Shown: piece after piece, positions 1 through 11,582 of the stretch
Layout: every line of letters begins with the position of its first letter
Position numbering within the stretch: position 1 is the first letter of the stretch
Origin: Phytophthora hibernalis
Lineage: Eukaryota > Oomycota > Peronosporomycetes > Peronosporales > Peronosporaceae
DNA: 64,000 nucleotides
Direction of reading: 5' to 3'
Assembly (NCBI GenBank): GCA_012656075.1
Contig: JAAKBF010000020.1
Location: forward strand, 744,001-808,000
Program-made: the position numbers and the translations under genes
The notes under the pieces: model-generated
What the model saw: the letters and a program-made list of their open reading frames with translations, nothing else
What the model was told of the DNA's origin: nothing
The model's database searches: none

Positions 1-249
1 ATGACGCTCCTGCCGAGCGGGTGCCTCGAGGGGAAGAGGGAGGAGAACGGGGGACGGAGACAGCAGTGAGGAAGAAGACAGCCAAGAAATAAGGACTGTC
101 GTCGCAGCCTTTTCTGTGTCTGGCGAGAGTCGGAGCCTAGGCTCTCACCGTATGACGTTCCCCAACGCTTTCAAGGTACACGTGCTCGACGAAAGAAGCA
201 GAGGCTAGAGCTGCATAAGCGATACGGCCTAAAAGCAGGGGGTCCATCT

Positions 250-1321
250 ACGCGTGGGAGAAGCAGGAGGCCAAGTGCAGCAACAAAATGTCCTCAAAGG
301 TCTGCTTGGGAGGCCAAGGTCGGCCATGTTCCTTCCCCCACACTGAAGAGCTCGTTCAGTGGATTAAGGCAATGCGTCGAGAAGATTACCCGCTCAAGAT
401 GAGTCATGTTGTTGCTTTCGTTAGAGAGGAATACGCTGCATGGGTAGATATCTATCTTATTTCAAGCAAGGAGGCTAGTCTATATCGGCTTTTTCAACGC
501 CTCGTCCACCGCCACGGCTATTCATTTCGACGCCCGACGAGAACCGTTCTTTCAACTGAAGATTTGCTCCTTGAGCAAGTAAAGTTTGCGCAAGGTATCG
601 GGGCAGCCGTAGCAAAACCTACGCACGGAGCTCTTTATTCAATGCGGACGAAACTGCCGTTTATTATGACGAGGAACCTGGAAGCATTATCGCCGAGTGC
701 GGCTTCAAGAAGTCTGCTAAAGTGCGCGGTCGAGCGCAGTCATCGCGCGCCAGTGTTTTGCTGGTGGTATCCGCGACTGGTGAAAAACTGCGGCCACTTA
801 TCATCTTTAAGGGTCAGCCGGGTGGAACTGTGGAGGAGGAGTGCAAGGACTTCCAGGATATCTACGCAACGGTACAGTCTAATGCGTGGGTGGATACTCG
901 AATTTGGCACGATCATTTCATCAATGGAGTATGGGCTGAGTTCGTTTCGACAACTCAGACCGGCTCACTAGCACTGTACGTCGATAATCTAAAGTGCCAT
1001 ACCTCCAGCGCTTCCGAAGAAGAGTTTGCAAGCTGGGGGACCGAATTAGTACCCCTTCGCAAGAATACCACAGCGGTGCTGCAGCCGCTTGATGTCGGTG
1101 TCATGGGTCCGTTCAAGAAGAGTCTGCGGAAGCAAGCGCTATCCTACGAGTTGTCCTGCATCCAAGCAAACGGGCACCTGCCTCTGCGCGATCGACTTCT
1201 TGCACTAATGAAGATTCCAGCACGTGAAAAGCGTAAGATTGTCGCCGCAAGAGTAGTTGCCTCCTGGAAGAGCGTTAGCGAGCAGTGCATTCGCCGTGCA
1301 TGGGAGAAAGCAGGTTTGTAG
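250..1321 (+). pseudogene. pogo/Tigger-type DDE transposase, broken
   Basis: Two overlapping frames make one transposase. The first (from about 288) has a CENP-B-like helix-turn-helix N-terminus rich in basic and aromatic residues. The second (to the stop at 1321) carries the DDE_1 catalytic core. Visible catalytic signatures are NADETAVYY (about 635), YVDNLKCHTS (about 980) and QPLDVGVMGPFK (about 1082), which match the three acidic positions of the pogo superfamily. The frames switch near 620-635, consistent with a one-base loss. Transposases of this family cut and paste DNA in the nucleus. No terminal repeats were recognised, and the left end may lie outside the window. The following 590 bp (1322-1913) hold nothing I can assign. 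Confidence 0.75.
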
Positions 1322-1913
1322 TTCAATCACTAGTCCTTTTAATGAATAATGACTTGAACAGCATTGTCGTTTTCGGCCAATAAAATTGCTCGTGAGGTGT
1401 GATTGGTCGTAAAATTATTTACGTCATATCTTTGTGTCTATGCTGCTTCCCATACAATAGAAAAAACCTCAGCGTCACATCAATTCGTCGTAATCTGTAC
1501 CACTAAGAATTTACTTCGAACACTTAATCGTCCATCTACAAGCTTTGTATTGCACGTTGATACGATACAACGTACAAGTTATCTCTAGTGGGTTATCTGG
1601 TGCTGGTGATTGGGATATCCGATCGGTGTCGAACATTCCATCGTGTGGCATTTTGAATTGTGTCCCAGACTACATAATTGGTGTTAACAGCTGCACTGGC
1701 ATCGCTCAACAGACTAAACGCAAGTATTATTGGTCAAGCAATTCAGTTGACGTACATTATGGGCGACGCCGACGATGCGCAGTACAATGCGCTGTAAAGT
1801 GTATTTGCTTCAACGTCGAGTTAAACTTTTGATGTGTTTTTCACGTACTGCTGAAACAACAAAAAACTACAAGCCGTCACAACCGATACCGCAACTAGCC
1901 TTCGGAGCGATAT

Positions 1914-2690
1914 TTACGACATGCACTTCAGCTCGACTAAAGAAGAGGTTTTAGAGTTGGCAACTGCAGCAATCAAGTGATGGAAGAAACTCCCAGACGC
2001 ACCAGGATTTTCCGGTGATTTTTCGAAAGAGTGGTTTGGCAAGCGATTTTTAATGTGGCAGTGTTTTGGACTCATCAAGGGTATGCAACGACCAATAACG
2101 CTGTGGAGCAATTCGACCGCCACAATAAACTGCACTATTCTTTGCATTTGAAACTGAAGACTGGAAGTTTTCTGCATCTCCTCATTCAGTGTGTCGCGAG
2201 CGAATCAGCTGGTGCGCGTCTCTTTCGAAGCTCACCGGAGTCAGCGTCTACATTAGCTACAAGAATGCGAGGACTCACCCGCGAAAATTTACTGACTGAA
2301 AACGATCAGTTTGACTACAGTGGTACGATAATGGAATATCCTTGCGCGTCCATCCAAAAGGTGTATGTTTCTGCTAAACGGCGCACAGAAGATTATTTGG
2401 CTGTGACAGCTCAGCTGGGGTAAACTATGCTCGAATGGAAGTAGAAGACCAGCCACTTATTGGATGGCCAGTAAATGTTGTTCATCGGACATGCAGCTGT
2501 CGTTACTGGAACACATTCGCGTATTGTGTGCACCTCCATTTCGCTCTGCAGCGCTCCGCCCTTGTCGAATCGACGGGGCGAGAGGTTTTGAAGAATCGCT
2601 CGATAGCGCGGAAGAGAACACGAAACGGAGAGCGACCGGCGGGTTGTCCTCCACGCAACGGGGTAGCACTTTCGATAGAATAGGTGGCGC
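1914..2690 (+). pseudogene. Mutator-like (MULE) transposase C-terminal remnant
   Basis: Degenerate transposase fragments in several frames. The stretch GYATTNNAVEQF (about 2080) followed by a basic helix is typical of the region after the MULE catalytic core. Near 2485-2530 the motif CSCRYWNTFAYCVH gives the CxCx(n)CxH spacing of a SWIM zinc finger, which ends many MULE transposases. In-frame stops and frame changes interrupt it, for example a TGA near 1978. Only the C-terminal third is recognisable. No terminal inverted repeats were found. It lies just outside the inverted 5' end of the Copia element and could mark the outer side of that rearrangement. Confidence 0.6.
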
Positions 2691-2869
2691 AAACCGAATC
2701 AATTAGGACCAGCACATGAATGAGGGGTTCTTCTCCTTGTTGTCTTTAGTGAATAGCCTGTCAGAATTTGAAGCCGCTAGACATACCATTAGAGCTAATA
2801 CAAGTGCACTAAAGTTGGGTCACCTGAGCGCATACCGGTTGCATCTTTCCAACGCAATTTGCACTTTTG

Positions 2870-3144
2870 CAGAAGCAATCGAACCAGATCTTCCCATCGT
2901 TGAGCGGTGTCGCCGACGTCGTAGTCGACGGTGACATTCCAGCAGCGGCCGCTGTCGTTGCAGCAGCATCCCTCTCGCCTTTCAGTTCGACTTCAGTCGG
3001 CGTCGGCTCGTTCACAGCGACCCAAAGCCCTTTTATCTCCAGCGCTAGCTTCACTTGCGCGCCCCAGGCCGGAAAGCCAGTTCCGGTGAGCTGCTTGTGC
3101 TTGCAAGTGAACGTCGAGGCTGTAGTTAAAGTTGAAGACATCAT
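2870..3144 (-). pseudogene. Copia gag, N-terminal part (inverted)
   Basis: Directly after the inverted LTR, a minus-strand frame opens at ATG 3144. It contains KQLTGTGFPAWGAQVKLAL and KGLWVAV, the typical N-terminal Copia gag motif (a LTGxNFxxW-like segment followed by a GLW turn). The similarity fades after an alanine-rich stretch near 2950. The downstream part of gag is found 1.3 kb away on the opposite strand at 4412, so this fragment has been cut from its own body. Confidence 0.75.
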
Positions 3145-3148
3145 AACC

Positions 3149-3562
3149 TGTAGAAAGGCCTTAGAAGCAGAGGAAATTGGCGGAGACGGACGCGAGGGCA
3201 ACAGCGGTGGGGTGCTGGAGACTTGAGGGGTAGATAGAAAGTTGGAAAGTAATTGATGTGGGGTAAAGCTAAAAACCAAACGAACTACAGCCTGCTTGCT
3301 ACTGCTCACCTGCAATTCTCCTACATGAAGCCACAACATGCGTGATGCGCATCCGTGGCGCCCCACCATTAGCTGCCGCGCTGTCGGCAACTGGATTCTA
3401 CAAGATGGCCCAATATGACCCAAGATGACTCGAGTTGTGCCTAACTTCAACCTGTACGGTCTGCACCGTCCATGCACCTTCGTCGGCAGTGCGCGCCTTA
3501 GCTATGCCACTGTGGTCAGTTGTTGTCAGCTCCGTTCGTCGCTCGTCCTTGAGGCCTCAACA
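3149..3562 (-). repeat. 5' LTR of the Copia element (inverted)
   Basis: A 414-bp LTR on the minus strand. It starts TGTTGAGGCCTCAAGGACG at 3562 and ends with CTACA at 3149. It matches the plus-strand 3' LTR almost throughout once the inserted MITE in that copy is ignored. The 3' copy has one extra 10-bp unit in a GGGTCAT tandem (near 8420), which explains the 10-bp length difference. The first gag ATG (3144) follows the LTR end by only four bases, so the primer-binding site would overlap the start of gag. Confidence 0.85.
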
Positions 3563-4411
3563 CGACGCCTATTACTGAGCTGAATACTGAGCGACAGCCT
3601 GCGGCACCTGCCCCACATGCGCTTTGATAGTTCATCGAGGCCCAAGACAAGCAAGAAACAAGCGGAAACTCGCGTCTAAAGCAATGTAGACTCGCATGAA
3701 AGGGCCAACGACATGGTCTCAAATCCGCTGAAGATCCGCTTTATGATGGTCAGGCGGGGCCTCCGCATCCCCATCATGTACACGTTCATGTATTAATAGA
3801 GAAGCAGGAACTACATGTACCATTTTGTGCAGCGTAAATATGTGTCGAAGTAGCCCGCCCTCCTAGTTTGCAATGCCTTCTCCAAGGTCTGTAGCGAGAC
3901 GGTAGATTATCTACATATCTACCGTATATATGTTTACTCTTGCAGAGCCAAGTGGGAGCCCATTCGAACCGTTACGGCCGCTCTGACAGCTTCAGCGCAC
4001 AAACGACCGCGGTGGCTGCTGCTCGGTGATTCTTCTGAAATCCCCCTCCCCGTCCAGAACAAAATTCTGACTTCAGAACACCTGTGTGCGGTGTTCTGAA
4101 AAGATATTCTCGGAATGCGGATCACAAAACTGGCACACTGTACCAGAGTCACCTGGCCAATCAGAGGCGCGCAAAAAGGAGATCAGAATGTATTCCGGCA
4201 CTTGGATCAGGGCCTAAGACTTATCCCCTACTCTCCAGAATTACTATTGACATGAATTATTAATAGCATCGACTCTAATTCCCGTTTGACACTAAATTTA
4301 CAACTCAATATTTTGTGGTGATACTTCTTTCCATGTGACACTAAATTTGAACCCACAATAATTACTAGCAACATTATTAGCTCTCCTGAACTCAGAATAG
4401 AGAACTGTAGA

Positions 4412-7400
4412 GTGATGAAGCAGAAGATCGCTGCTTCGATCATCTTGGCGGCGCTGAGCGAGAAGATCGCGGCCGAGATGTACCTGATGGAGCACCCACT
4501 CACGATACTCCGCCACCTGCGTCTGACGTACAACGTAAAGTGTACTGCGAGTATTGGGGCGGCCAATCGCGAGTACATGGGGCTCTATCTCGATGGAGAC
4601 AACTCCATGGTTAAGCACAAGACGTGTCCTTGATGAGCTGCAAGAGCAGCACGTGGTTGTCTCTGATGAAATGAAGAGGCAAAATTTCATGCAGATCCTG
4701 GGGCCTGCCTGGAACGGCTTCGTGAGTGTCCTCGAGTTATGCGTGACATTTGAGGCCACGCTGCAACGATGCCAAGCGGAGGCGATCCGGTGTGAGCAGC
4801 AAAAGGGTCTGGTGGCGCTACGTGTTGTGCCAAGACTGCCGCTGCCTTCAACGCTGAGCAAAAAGGCAGCTAAGGCAACACCAAGTCAAAGAAGAAGCGG
4901 GACATGTCGAAAGTCAAGTGCTTCAATTGTAATCAGCTGGAACACTTTGCCCGGAACTGCGCCAATGACTCGGCGCCGTCGGCTTCGAAGAAGGAAGCAG
5001 CCAGTATGGCGTTCTCAGTGGAGGACATGGCGGCCAATTGCAAGCGGGAATGAATCGTCGACAGCGGTGCGACAAGCCATATGACTGGCCATATCGAGAA
5101 TCTGGTCGACGTGCACACGCTGGACGACCTGCGCTCGCTGACCGTCGCTTCGGGTGAGACGATGTTGGCTACGTCAGTGGGGAAGGCGCCACTACTGCGA
5201 GATGGCCACGAAGTTTGTATGTTGCAAGATGTTCTCTATGTGAAGGGCCTCGCTCGCTATCTCGTCTCTGTCGCGGCCGCATCTCGCAACGGCATGGAGA
5301 TTTCGTTCAATGGCACGCCTTGCGTGAATCGCGCTGGGTCTGGAATGACTCTGGAAGCTTCCCGTGAGAACCATCATATGTATGGGGTGTCGGCAGTGAG
5401 CGAACCTGTCACCGGAGCGGCCATGAAGCGCCACATGTAGAAACGTGGCACCGCCGCCTCGCCCACCTGAACACGCAGAGCGTGCAACAAGTTCTCGCTG
5501 AGCTGAAGCTTCCGTGGAGAGGCGTAATGGAGCAGGCGTGTCCGACCTGTGTGAGTGGAAAGCTGACACAGAAGCCATCCGCTGCTAAGAAGGTCCGGAC
5601 GCTGCAAAAGAATCAGCTCCTACTTGCGATTGACTACGTCGGTCCGATGCAAGTGACGGCGCGTGATGCTACACGGGCCTGATGAACATCGTGATTGAGC
5701 CATTTCACCTCGATATGGCCTACCCCCTCCGTGACATAAGCTCTTGATCTCAACTCGATGTCATCGAGGTTTGCATCGCGAAGCTCAAAGTGTACGCTCC
5801 AGACTATCGTGTCGCGTTCCTGAAATCGGACAACGCAGCTGAGTATGCGGGTGGCAAGACCGCTGCTTACTGCAAGAAAAGCAGTATCGTGCAGGGTTTA
5901 GCACTCCGTACAGCCCTCAGCAGAACGGGAAGGTGGAGCGCGGCAATCGCGTCATTGTAGAGATGGCGAGGTCGATGATGCTTGGAGCTTACCTGCCAAT
6001 GCAGTACTGGGAGACGCTGTCGTCTGTGCTGCGTACGCGCGCAACCGCTGACCGACAAAAAGTCATTAATGGTAAGACACCCATGGAGGGTTTGCTGGGC
6101 AAAGTGCCAGACATCGGCAACCTTCGCGTCTTTGGATGCAATGTGCAAGCCTTACTTCCCAAGGAACACAGGAAGAAATTGGTCGCCAAGACGCGAAATG
6201 GAAATTTGTTGGCTACGCAACGGGCGGCGCATACCACCTGGTTCACATTCCCGAAAATGGCGCCGGAGATACGATTACGGCACGCACGGTTGTGTTTTAT
6301 GAGGACCAGTTCTTGCCCGCGGCCGCCGACGGTGAGATCACGATCAGTACGCAATTAGAAGACACGGTGCAGAACCTCGTGGCACGCACCAACCAGCAAT
6401 TGCGTCTGGAAGCCGTCGAAGAAAAAGGATGACGTGGTCATGGGGCCGGCTGACGTCGAGGAGCAACTAACAACACCGGCGCTAAGTACAACCCGTCAGG
6501 AACCAGTGATAGTAGTCCGGCTCCAAGCTCGGCTGAGAGATGATCCGCGTCAAGAGAAGGGCCCTCATCCTCCCCGCCGATCCAGGCGACTACCGAAGCC
6601 CATTCAGCGACGCCTGGACTTCGAGGAATCGCATATGTCCTTGGAGGAAGTGTGCAACATGATTGAAGAGCGTGTTGCCCCAGCGCGGTTCGATGGCAAA
6701 ATGTGCGCGACGGATCTATCTACCGGGAAATGACGCCAAGCGACATCGAAAACTGGTAATCGGAGTGTAGCCAATCAATCTCGAAGAAGTCGAGCAGGCT
6801 ATGGATCGACACGAGTTGAAGGATGCCATGTACGACGAAATCCGAAGCCTTTTGGCGAACGAATTTTGTGGAGGTTCCGTTATCGCCTGGTCGCTCGGCT
6901 ATCAAGCCCATGTGTGTATTCACGAAGAAGGTCAATGCAGACGGAACCTTGGACAAGTACAAGGCCCAAGTCGTCGTCAAGGGTTTTAGCCAGCGTTATG
7001 GCGAAGACTATACTGAGACCTTCAGTCCCGTTGTACGACACAGCACCTGCTTGTGGTTGTGGTGCAGCGCCGTATGCACCGCATGCAACTTGACATCAAG
7101 ACTGCATTCTTAAACTCGGAGTTGGACGAAGAAATCTACCTCGAACCAGTCGAAGGATTTGAGTCTACGTGTGGCGGCTACTGCGGGCGCTGTACGGACT
7201 GAAGCAGGCTTCCAAAGCCTGGTACGACAACTTCACGGCGTTTCTGTTGAGCCTCGGGTTTCGTCAGGGTGCCGCGGACACATGCCTATTCGTGAAAGGG
7301 AGTGACGAGGACCTGGTGATCGTTCTTCTGTACATGGACGACATTTAAGCGTTTGCCATACAAGATGCTGACCTTACTGATCTCAAGGCAGCTGTTGAGC

Positions 7401-8290
7401 AAGCGTACAGTGTCAACTACTACGCGGACGTCAACTGCTTCCTGGGCCTGGAACTACAATGGTCGGCTGGAGGTGACGAGGTGCGCCTCAACCAGCAAAA
7501 GTACACGACGACAATTCTGGAGCGATTTGGTATGCAGCGTGCACGAGCTGTGCGCACGGCAGTGGAGGATCGCTATCGCGACCAATTGTTCAAGGTGCAG
7601 GAGCCGACACATATCCGTCCGCGTCCGGCAATTGGAGCTCTGATGTACCTATCTGTAATCATCAGACCCGACATTACCACGGCAGTGATGATCCTCGCTC
7701 AAGCGCTCGAGCGTCCAACTGACAGCGTAAAGAACGGCGTGGATCGCGTGTTTCGCTACCTAAACGGGACACGCGACTTTGGACTCATGTTCAAAAGTGG
7801 TGTGGGCAAAGGTCTGGTGGCGTACTGCGACGCTGAATTTTCAGTGGAGAGGGATTCAAAGTCCGCGACAGGCTACGCAATTTACTACGACGGCTGCCTT
7901 GTCGAGTGGGGGTCCAAGAAGCAGTATATGGTGACTCTGTCCTCGACTCAAGCCGAGTACATCGCTATGTGTGCCGGTGTCCAGGAGTGTATCGGGCTCA
8001 GCATGGTTTTGAAGGACTTGGGGCTCGAAGTGGACGAGATTCTCCTGATGGAAGATAATCAAGGAGCTCAGCATCTGACCGAGAACAAAGCAGTGACGCA
8101 ACGCTCGCGCCACATCAACACCAAGTATCCTTGGTTGCGTGAGAAGGTGGCGCTGCACGAGGTTCGAGTCCAGTACTGCCCGACCAGCGAGATGGTCGCT
8201 GACCATTTACGAAGTCACTTGGAGCGATCAAGTTTGAGTACTTCCGGAGCGAACTCGATGTTCGTCGAGTGGGAGTGTAGGGCGATCTAG
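4412..8290 (+). pseudogene. Copia gag-pol polyprotein, degenerate
   Basis: Domains in order: remaining gag (from KIAASIILAALSEKI, 4421); a CCHC zinc knuckle CFNCNQLEHFARNC (about 4918); a protease with WIVDSGATSHMTG (about 5055); a GAG-pre-integrase HHCC region (about 5445-5580); integrase with STPYSPQQNGKVERGN (about 5905); reverse transcriptase with LDIKTAFLN (about 7090) and YMDD (about 7330); and RNase H with LSSTQAEYIA (about 7940). The order protease-integrase-RT-RNase H is diagnostic of Copia. A TAA stop lies one residue after YMDD (7347), and there are frame changes near 4620, 5680, 5880, 7110 and 7345. The last open stretch (7481-8290) runs into the 3' LTR. Confidence 0.85.
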
Positions 8291-9048
8291 GACGAGCGAC
8301 GAACGGAGCTGACCACAACTGACCACAGTGGCATAGCTAAGGCGCGCACTGCCGACGAAGGTGCATGGACGGTGCAGACCGTACAGGTTGAAGTTAGGCA
8401 CAACTCGAGTCATCTTGGGTCATCTCGGGTCATATTGGGCCATCTTGTAGAATCCAGTTGCCGACAGCGCGGCAGCTAATGGTGGAGCGCCACGGATGCG
8501 CATCACGCATGTTGTGGCTTCATGTAGGAGAATTGCAGGTGAGCAGTAGCAAGCAGGCTGTAGTTCGTTTGGTTTTTTAGCTTTACCCCACATCAATTAC
8601 TTTCCAACTTTCTATCTACCCCTCAAGTCTCCAGCACCCACCGCTGTTGCCCTCGCGTCCGTCTCCGCCAACTTCCTCTGTATCTACCGGATATTCTTTG
8701 CTAAGGGATACACCCCACCGGAGGAGATACTACGCCGCTCCGTTTATGTACAATAAGTCGACCAACACTCATACTCTTCTCCAAATTCTTCGTCTACCTC
8801 CAGGTTCTTCTTCTTCTTCATGAACAAACGACGGAAATATTTCTTCTCCCATTTTGACTCCGCTAGAGCGAAGCGGTGCGACCGACTGGTGGTGCATGCG
8901 CCATTAGAGAAGTGAATAATATTGATGTATCCCTTAACAAAGAAAGCATAGTGTAGTGATTTGCTGACCTGTGATTTGCTAACCTGAGCCTGTACCCCAT
9001 ACGCGGGTGTATCCCATAACAAAGAATATCCGGTAAGGCCTTCCAACA
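8276..9048 (+). repeat. 3' LTR of the Copia element, interrupted by a MITE
   Basis: The LTR starts with TGTAGGG at 8276, directly after the purine-rich GTGGGAG. It aligns to the inverted left LTR as far as 8684 and resumes after the inserted element as AGGCCTTCCAACA ending at 9048. Without the 347-bp insert and its duplicated TA it is about 424 bp, against 414 bp for the 5' copy. The bases CGTCG follow at 9049-9053 and match the flank of the other LTR. Confidence 0.85.
8687..9033. mobile_element. TA-flanked MITE inside the Copia 3' LTR
   Basis: A 347-bp non-autonomous element. The terminal inverted repeats begin CCGGATATTCTTTG at 8687 and end CAAAGAATATCCGG at 9033, and the similarity extends over about 30 bp into GGGATACACCC. 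TA dinucleotides flank both ends (8685-8686 and 9034-9035), as for Tc1/mariner-type insertions. Removing the element and one TA restores LTR sequence that matches the other LTR. A third partial copy of the terminal motif lies inside at 8923-8950. There is no transposase. Confidence 0.85.
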
Positions 9049-9712
9049 CGTCGCAGTACCTGGACGCATAGCCCCCACTACGTGTGCATCCATGCCAGCT
9101 TCAGCGGTTGGGTGCTTCACACATAACACCCCCTCCCATTCCAGCGCGAACTTGGACCAGCGCCAGCACATATTCTGAAAAGCCTATATCACGTTGGTTT
9201 CGTCCCAACCCTAACCCCTTGTTGGGAACAAGAATGTATTCTACTGGACCAGGGCATAAGTCGTTGTTTTTGAATAATAGTTAACAAACAAAATTACAAA
9301 CAAAATTTAAATAATTGAAAACTCAATTATCTATTTAAAACGCATTTAAATCAAAGTCTTTGATTGACCGTTACATTTTTTCATCCAATCAATTCATGGA
9401 TTGGCAGAAACCAGAAAACTGTAGCCATGTCACTTTCGTAGGGAACCTCCATGTCTATTTTCCCGGTACAAACCCGCAACGGATCTCGTCGCATATAGCG
9501 CTTTGTAAAGCGCTGTCAAAAACCAAGTGACGACTAGAGGTCGCCTGCCTTTTCGCGAAGCCATTGTCAAAAGGCGAAGAAACCGTTCACGATGATGGAG
9601 GCCTCCACTTCGACGACTGCCGCGGTGCCCGTCGCAGCCCCGCGGCTCCTGCTGCAGCCCCCGCCGCTGGAGGAGACGCCGGTGCTGCGTCCGCCCCGTC
9701 CCCGCCTCTGAG

Positions 9713-10583
9713 ATGCTGCGCCAGTTCTCGACACAGTTTAAAACTCAGATCTCCCACGTGCAGATGCCTGCAGCCATCAAGGGCCACACGGACGAGCTGG
9801 AGCGCCGCATCTCCTCCACGGACATCGCTCGCATCAATGGATACATGCGCCTGGTGAACCTCGTGTTCGCTGGGGGTCTGTGGGTCACGTGCTTCTTCCG
9901 CATGTTCCAAGTGCCCAGCTACTCGCACTTCCTCGTCATCATCTACATCATGTACGTCGGCTTTGAGCTGCTGATTCAAATACAGTCGTTGGCTGATAAT
10001 AGAGTTTATTGTGTCATTGCTACAGGTTCCTGAGCGCAGGCCTCGCCTTCGTGGAGAACCATGAACGCTTCCCGTCTATTGCAGACCGGGTGAAGATCAA
10101 CTTTGGCTTCATGTTCTCAGCCACGGGCAAGGCGTCCTACATTCTCTGGTACGTAGTGTAGACCTTCAGTTGGGTTGGTGATTTTGCACTGACATGGGTT
10201 CATCTTGCTGTCGTCGTGTAGCATCGCGTTCCTGGCCGTCTCGCAGGGCTGGATTGGCTGGATTCTGGGAGTGTGCTTCTTCTTCCTGGCCCTTTTCAAC
10301 TTCTTCCTCATCTACCGAGTAAGAGTCGCACGCTGTGGATTTTCAGCGGGATTTTGTAGAGTCTAACGGGATGTGGATTCACTGTGATGTTTTGCAGCAC
10401 CCTGCGTACAAGGCTGCGATGCTGCAACCGACGGGTGCCGCTGCTGCCACCGCCCAGCAGCAGGAGGAGGCGGACCTGGAGGCCATGCCAGAGCTCCGCT
10501 ATAACCAGAAGCAGCAGGGTCAGGTGCCCGTGACCGGAACGTCTACGGCTAACAAGGCTCAGCCGTCGCACGTGTCGGTGTAA
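9713..10583 (+). CDS. COPI-associated-type four-helix membrane protein
   Basis: Four exons (9713-9984, 10026-10148, 10222-10318, 10398-10583) join in phase to 225 residues. There are four hydrophobic segments: LVNLVFAGGLWVTCFF, FLVIIYIMYVGFEL, the region around the FMFSATGKASYIL turn, and WILGVCFFFLALFNFFLIY. The tail is Gln/Ala-rich and cytosolic-looking. Length, topology and the GxxFSxxGKxxxYI turn fit the COPI-associated protein family (PF08507), which acts at Golgi/ER membranes. This assignment is by pattern only. The ATG at 9713 was chosen because it opens the conserved frame. A separate upstream frame from ATG 9592 ends at 9711 and could be the true N-terminus if one base is missing. 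Introns are 41, 73 and 79 bp. Confidence 0.65.
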
Positions 10584-10770
10584 GCCGAGACAGCATCGAC
10601 ATTAGGACATGAAGTGAGAAACTAAGCTGCATGGTTATATATCAGCTTTCCTGCATCATCTCGCAAGGTTACCGAGTTTTCGTGACCCGCTTCGTGTGTC
10701 GGAAAATGCTTCAACTGCTGCCTGCTTCCATTGATCGCTGCACTTTCGTTCACTTAGCTGCGTGCGTACT

Positions 10771-11582
10771 TTACTGCTTGGCCTCGCCTCCGTGCTGCGC
10801 CACGTCGCCGTTGCCGTGGTACTTGAGCGTCTTGACCCAGTTGCTGCGGCGGCCGGTGGGGTGCTTGAACTGCACAGCCGACTTCTTGCCGTCCTGCTTG
10901 ATGAGGGTCTCGATGTGCGCCGGCAGGAAGTTGTGCGAGTACGAGATCTTGCCGTTGTAGTCGCCCACAGGGGCAGGCTCTTCGACCTCGAGCTCCCATC
11001 CCTGCTTCTTGGCGAAATGCAGCGCGGCCTCCTTGGTGTCGAACTTGGCCGGGTTCAGCACCACGTACGGGTCGGCCGTACTGGTCCAGCCCATGAGCGG
11101 GTTGGCCCACGTGCGAGGCGCCTCGAAGCGGATCTCCCAGTGTTTGGTCTGGTGGATGCCGCTCTGCATCTGGTTACGCGCGGGTTTGAAGAGCTTCCCC
11201 TTGCGACCCACAGACCACTCGCCCGTGCCGGACACGACGGCCGCCTCCTCCGGGTAGGGCATGGGCGACTCCTTGATGGTGGGGAAGAATTCCTCTGTGG
11301 CGTGTTGCGGCAGAACTGCAGCATCAGAACAGAGTTTTAACACGTTATTAACGTTGTATTCTACCAAGAATTGAAGGACAGCAGAGGATACGCACCCGTG
11401 CGCTCGGCATCGGCGAACTTCTGCGCGCGCAGCTGCGTCATGAGCTTCTCCTCGGCGGCGGCGGCCGCAGCTTTGGCAGCCTCCTCATCCTTAGCCACCT
11501 CCGAGAAGGTGCGGGAAGACGAGGCCACGACGGCGCGCTTGGAAGCCACGCGCGTAGACACTTGGAGCACACGCACAGACAT
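10771..11582 (-). CDS. NDUFS4: NADH dehydrogenase (ubiquinone) Fe-S protein 4, 18 kDa subunit
   Basis: Two exons (11582-11396 and 11315-10771) join at a GTGCGT donor to 243 residues. The first about 30 residues are Arg/Ser/Val-rich without acids, as expected of a mitochondrial presequence. The body contains ARNQMQSG, WEIRFEAPRTWANPLMGWTS, ADPYVVLNPAKFDTKEAAL, FAKKQGWELEVEEP and YSHNFLPA, the hallmark run of the ETC_C1_NDUFA4/NDUFS4 family (PF04800). The protein is an accessory subunit at the N-module/Q-module junction of respiratory complex I in the mitochondrial matrix arm. The Lys/Gly/Gln-rich C-terminal extension (about 50 residues) is longer than in animals. The frame is intact. Confidence 0.93.

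Larger units (their letters stand above)
2809..9053. mobile_element. Copia LTR retrotransposon split by an internal inversion
   Basis: One element in two orientations. The 5' LTR and the first part of gag read on the minus strand (3562 down to about 2870). The remainder of gag through RNase H and the 3' LTR read on the plus strand (about 4412-9048). Each LTR is bordered on its outer side by CGTCG in element orientation: the complement of 3563-3567 on the left and 9049-9053 on the right. This is what a single insertion with a 5-bp target duplication gives if the segment running from the upstream flank into gag was later inverted. The 3563-4410 interval is then inverted flank plus unassigned sequence. 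The coding region is dead, with several frame breaks and stops. Confidence 0.8.

Noticed and set aside
10762..11340. 192-codon plus-strand frame opposite NDUFS4
   Set aside because: Antisense shadow of a conserved gene; its composition follows complementary codon bias.
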